Assembly (NCBI RefSeq): GCF_000344685.1
Contig: NW_006920428.1
Location: 463,443-527,442, forward strand
Length of the DNA stretch: 64,000 nt
Source: Gloeophyllum trabeum ATCC 11539
Taxonomy: Eukaryota > Basidiomycota > Agaricomycetes > Gloeophyllales > Gloeophyllaceae
Direction of reading: 5' to 3'
The notes below the pieces were generated by a model. That model searched no databases and was not told the origin of the DNA. It saw only the letters and a program-made list of their open reading frames with translations. Positions within the stretch are counted from its first letter, which is position 1, and the number at the start of each line of letters is the position of its first letter. This document shows positions 60,361 to 64,000 of the stretch, one piece after another. Position numbers and translations under genes: made by a program.

Positions 60361-61596
60361 ATGGCCGACGGTTCCCAATCTGTGAAACGACGCAGGATCT
60401 CCGACTCCGTCAAGCAGCCAGGAAGCGACCAGCAGACGCCACCGCCTTTCAAGAGGCACGAGTCGCTATGGCTCACGGATGGGAATATCATACTTGGCTC
60501 AGTCGACAAGCAAGGAGCGAGCATCGTTTTCCGCGTCCACCGGACTATGCTCTGCAAGGTCTCCCCGATATTCGCAGATATGTTCGCTCTTCCCCCGTCC
60601 GACGCGAATGAGTTTTGTGATGGAGTACCTGTCGTCCGGATGCCTGACGGTGCCGAAGAGCTGGAGGCTTTGCTGATGTTTCTTTACCACGAGAGGTACG
60701 TGGTCTCTATGTGCATAAAGTCTTGCTTTGCAGCCCGCTCAGACTCGAAGTAGAAGTCTGCATCTTACACGCCTGGACCCAAACACGCCAGCCCTCGTTC
60801 GACCCGTCCTGTCTATTGCAACTAAATACGAGATCGATACCGTGAGGATTCATGTTGTTGACCGCCTCATGGAGGATTGGCCGACACGACAAGTCTTCAA
60901 GCCTGGGATGCGCTGGAGGCAGAGATAGCCTCGATGAAGAAAGGATGGTATGATAAACACAACACGTACATTGACGACCACCTCCCGGAACCAGCGTCAG
61001 CGATTCAGCTAGCCAAAACGTTCGGGATTCCCGCTATCCTCCCCGCCGCCTTCTACCATCTTTCGCGACTGTCCGTTGGGTACGGCCTGGATGGGTCCAA
61101 ATCTACCAGAGTCCAGATGGCCGTACTCGCGGCCGGTATGCGAACTGCTAAGTGGAAGAGTCTGCAGGCCGACGACTACTACAGTCTGCTGCACGGGCGC
61201 ACGAACCTGAAGGCAAGCGCCAGCTCGTCCATTCTGGGCTGGAATCCCCCACACCATGAATTGGACTCGGAATCGGATTCGCCTGCGGATGCGGATTCGG
61301 ACCACGAGAAACTGTGTTCCCTGGAAGTGAGAGACAAGCACTACGTCGATCTTCGGCACGCAATCTATGAAAGCGACGATGCATTGCAGGTTTTGAAGAC
61401 GCGTGCAGAACAGGGTCCATTTCCACGAAAGCTTTGCTGGAGATGTCGGAACTTTGCTCGTCTCCAACTGGCTGAACTGAGGGAGAACTTGTGGAAACGG
61501 CTCCCCAAAATGTTCAATATAATCTTCCATCCGCCTTCCTTGCAATCACGGGCTATGAACTGGAATTGGAACGAATTTATTCTACGTGACTTGTAG
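60361..61596 (+). pseudogene. BTB/POZ-domain protein 1, frameshifted
   Basis: Exon 1 runs from ATG 60361 (60295 is also possible) to 60695. It carries a BTB domain: ESLWLTDGNIILGSV, FRVHRTMLCKVSPIFADMFA and LEALLMFLYHER. Exon 2 begins at about 60751 and restores LDPNTPALVRPVLSIATKYE and VVDRLMEDWP. After WPT the expected continuation SLQAWDALEAEIASMKKGWY lies in another frame. Compared with BTB-2 there are about five extra bases near 60885-60895, and no intron can bridge it. The C-terminal part runs to the stop at 61596 and contains an acidic SESDSPADADSDHE stretch and CWRCRNFARLQ. BTB proteins of this type may act in ubiquitination or transcription. Either dead, or the break is a sequence error. 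Confidence 0.72.
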
Positions 61597-61869
61597 GCAA
61601 TGAGGAGAGCGAGTGCAGTCATCCTGTGACTCACGCGGCGTGCGCGTGACAGGTCGCATCTGCCGTTACACCATTACTGGTCTTCAATTTTGCACTTTGT
61701 CCTCGAGTATATCGGCTCCGCTTCGTCTTGACCTTGCATCTACCATAGCACGCTTACTCTGTGCTCCATGGACGAGAACCGTAATCCCCTGAAACGGAGA
61801 AGGGTTCTGCCGACAGCCTTGAATCACTCGTAGTGACCAACAAATCGAAGAAAGGGGAGGGAACACTCA

Positions 61870-62945
61870 TGAAGGAGCACGAGACGCTCTGGCTGTACGA
61901 CGGGAACGTTGTCTTATGTGCGAAGAACTTGAATGGGGAGCACGTCGGATTCCGCGTGCACATGTCTGTGCTCAGCAAGGCATCTCCTATCTTTGCGGAT
62001 ATGTTTGCCCTGCCAGCCTCAAACGCGAACGAGCTTTGGGGAGGACAGCCGTTTATCCGGATGCCAGATAGCGCTGAGGACTTGGAGGAGGTCCTGAAAA
62101 TATTGTACCACGAGACGTGCATCCTCTTTGCCTTAGGTCTAAGTTTGGTTTCACAAGTCCTCGATGACGCTTGATGTAGAACTCTGTCACTCGAACGCCT
62201 CGGTCGAAATACACCGTTGATCGCGGAACCAATACTGTCGCTCGAGCGCTCGCTACCAACCACGAGATAACGAGCCTCAGGTATCCGATAGTCAAGCGAC
62301 CGACCGAAGATTGGCCCACGTCCATTGAAACTTGGGTGGAAGGCGAGATTGTAGCCAAGAAGTACGGGGTGCCCACTATTCTCCACGCTGCTTTCTACCA
62401 TCTCTCCCGGTTATCTCTGGAATTCAGAGATAATGAGTCCAAGCCCACCAAGGAGCGACGGCATCCGCTGATGTTCTTCGGAACGCGAACTGCGCGATGG
62501 AAGACCTTGGCGGGGGATGACTACTACAGGCTTTTCATCGGGCGTACCAAATTGAAGAAGGATGCGTTAGACGGACTCTGTTATTGGGCGTCCATGGCTC
62601 ACCCGGACTCGGACTCGGACTCGGACGAAGACGAGTTGCGTCCAGATGAGCCTGGCCCACGCTGCCGCCTAGCGAGAGGGAAAGCCATCACGGAGCTGCA
62701 CGAGTGTATACGCCGGAGCGAAGATGTGCTACATCTTCTGCATGACTATACCGGCGACATCCATTCCACTTGGATGAAAGATTTGTGCTGGACATGCAGA
62801 CTCGCAGTCCGGAGACAGGCAAAGGAGCTGCGAGGCGGCCTTTGGAACCATCTCCCGGAGTTCTTTGATCTTACGGCTCTGGTACGTCTAGCTCTACCTA
62901 TGTTCTCTATCCTTTCCTCATTTATGGTGACCTCCTCAGGAGTAA
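61870..62945 (+). pseudogene. BTB/POZ-domain protein 2, frame breaks
   Basis: A tandem paralogue of BTB-1. From ATG 61870 the BTB domain reads HETLWLYDGNVVLCAKN, FRVHMSVLSKASPIFADMFA and LEEVLKILYHET. An ATG 100 bases upstream is in a different frame, so the original N-terminus is also broken. In the middle, LERLGRNTPLIAEPILSL and TNHEITSL are in different frames near 62245-62260. The C-terminal frame then has EDWPTSIETWVEGEIVAKKY, GVPTILHAAFYHLSRLSL, a SDSDSDSDED run near 62607, and CWTCRLAVRR. A donor after TAL and acceptor at 62939 give a short last exon ending at 62945. As in BTB-1 the link between the BTB half and the tail is broken. Confidence 0.7.
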
Positions 62946-63657
62946 AATCAACATATGTATGTACTTATGAAACACCAATGTATGCTCGTCAGTATATATC
63001 TCTCCTGGTGTCCGGTTTGCGATAGCCACATTCAACTGCCAGATTGTTCTGATCTCGAGGCCGGGGTCCGTCGAGCTGTATGTATAGTGATCCTCCCTTG
63101 CTCGGCTCATTGTTGCTAGCGTATGCGGGAATAGCTGCATATATCGATGCTAAGACCATGTATGTTATTCCGCATTGGTTGGTAGGTCTTAAGGCTTCGA
63201 CCAGTCTATGCCCTGGGCGTCATATTTGACAACGACAAGGGCAACAAAAGGGCATACTGCTTTTATTCGTGGTGCTGCACTATCCTATAGGCTATGAAGG
63301 AGAAGTAGTACAGTCGGTTATTGACAGTAATTTAGTGGACGACATGGCTACGGTGACCATGTCGGAGATTTCCTTCCTGCATTATAATTGGTCCGGACCC
63401 AGCTGCTATTTTTATATGAATCAAATTCCAATTATATCCAGATATGAATTACATGCTACGATTATCGTCGGATTAGAATGAGATTCGAATCGGATTGCAA
63501 TAGCTTTCATAGTTTGTCGACGTTCTCGTCGCACTCTGGCTACCCTGTTCCCGACCTGTGCCCCCCTTCGTCAGCTAGAAATCACTATTGCCCCCGGAGT
63601 TGCCCTTCGTCTTGGGTTTTGCCTTGAGACCTGTGGCGTGCTCTGCGCGTTGGACCT
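62946..63657. other. intergenic, BTB-2 to zinc-finger ORF
   Basis: About 710 bases. No gene or repeat is supported. Confidence 0.35.
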
Positions 63658-64000
63658 ATGGACCCGGCGAAAGTCTATAACGCCGGGAAAACGAGACGAT
63701 GCCCCCACTGCGATCGCGAGCTATCATCGAGGGGGTACAACAACCACGTTCGAGCCTGTGGTAAAGCAAAGGAGGCAGATGTAAGGTCTATGGAATATGA
63801 GGAGGTCTTGAGAACACGGGCACGGGCACGGGAAGGTTTGTCCCGGTCGTCTCCGGCGGATGGAACTGCAGTCGTGAACCTAACGTTTCTCATCCCAGAG
63901 CAACGAGCCGCTCTACAGGGGGGCTCTGACAGCTATTCACCAATGCTGGGTGAGTTATGCAGATCTGTGCCCATGTTCAAGTGCTAACCTTAGTGTTCTT
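63658..64000 (+). CDS. zinc-finger-like ORF, cut by window end
   Basis: Begins with ATG 63658. A CPHCDRELSSRGYNNHVRAC motif (CxxC then H and C) lies at residues 15-34, followed by a polar, Arg/Glu-rich part. A donor GTGAGT after CTG at about 63949-63954 suggests that the coding exon ends there and continues in the next exon outside the window. N-terminal fingers of this kind occur in some agaricomycete transposon-related (KDZ/Plavaka) proteins, but they are also found in others, so identity is open. Partial at the 3' end. Confidence 0.55.

Overview
The window reads as nuclear DNA of a filamentous basidiomycete, most likely an agaricomycete. Protein-coding genes are split by many 40-80 bp GT..AG introns. 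It carries family types expanded in that group: two FunK1 fungal-specific kinases, two F-box/leucine-rich proteins, two BTB proteins, a DUF6533 membrane protein and an APH-like kinase relic. It is one contig piece with a 910-base run of N (35937-36846). Gene models below were built by hand from splice signals, frame continuity and comparison between paralogues inside the window.

Left part (1-29.3 kb) is mostly ordinary, intact genes. In order: FunK1 kinase A (+), F-box protein A (+), a basic low-complexity protein (+), the spliceosomal kinase Prp4/PRPF4B (+, 9 exons), a cyclase/kynurenine-formamidase-fold protein (+, 15 exons), an MFS transporter (-, 11 exons), shugoshin (-), FunK1 kinase B (-), a Rap1-like telomere protein with BRCT and Myb domains (-), a small two-pass membrane protein (-), a 285-bp MITE, a tRNA-Ala(AGC) (-) and a proline-rich protein (-).

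Middle part (29.3-43 kb) is accessory and decayed. It is dominated by a family of HxxxD acyltransferase-like genes: copy A (+, frameshifted), copy B (-, premature stop), a C-terminal relic E (+) and the intact copy C (-). Copies A/B and E/C form two tail-to-tail pairs. Between them sits a young short LTR element (35439-37380) with matching 215-bp LTRs and a 5-bp target duplication.

Right part (43-64 kb) holds F-box protein B (-), an intact alpha/beta hydrolase (+) followed about 1.8 kb downstream by its decayed copy, a broken APH-like kinase, a P-loop GTPase with a Cys/His-rich extension, the intact acyltransferase copy D (+), a perfect 59-bp palindrome, a DUF6533 protein, two tandem BTB genes with frame breaks, and the start of a zinc-finger ORF that runs off the window.

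The housekeeping genes (Prp4, shugoshin, Rap1) act in splicing, centromere cohesion and telomeres, with no sign that they work together. The accessory part looks like a birth-and-death gene family locus. I did not find a convincing new multi-gene system. The best leads are the mirrored acyltransferase pairs, the young short LTR element, and the GTPase with a Cys/His extension.
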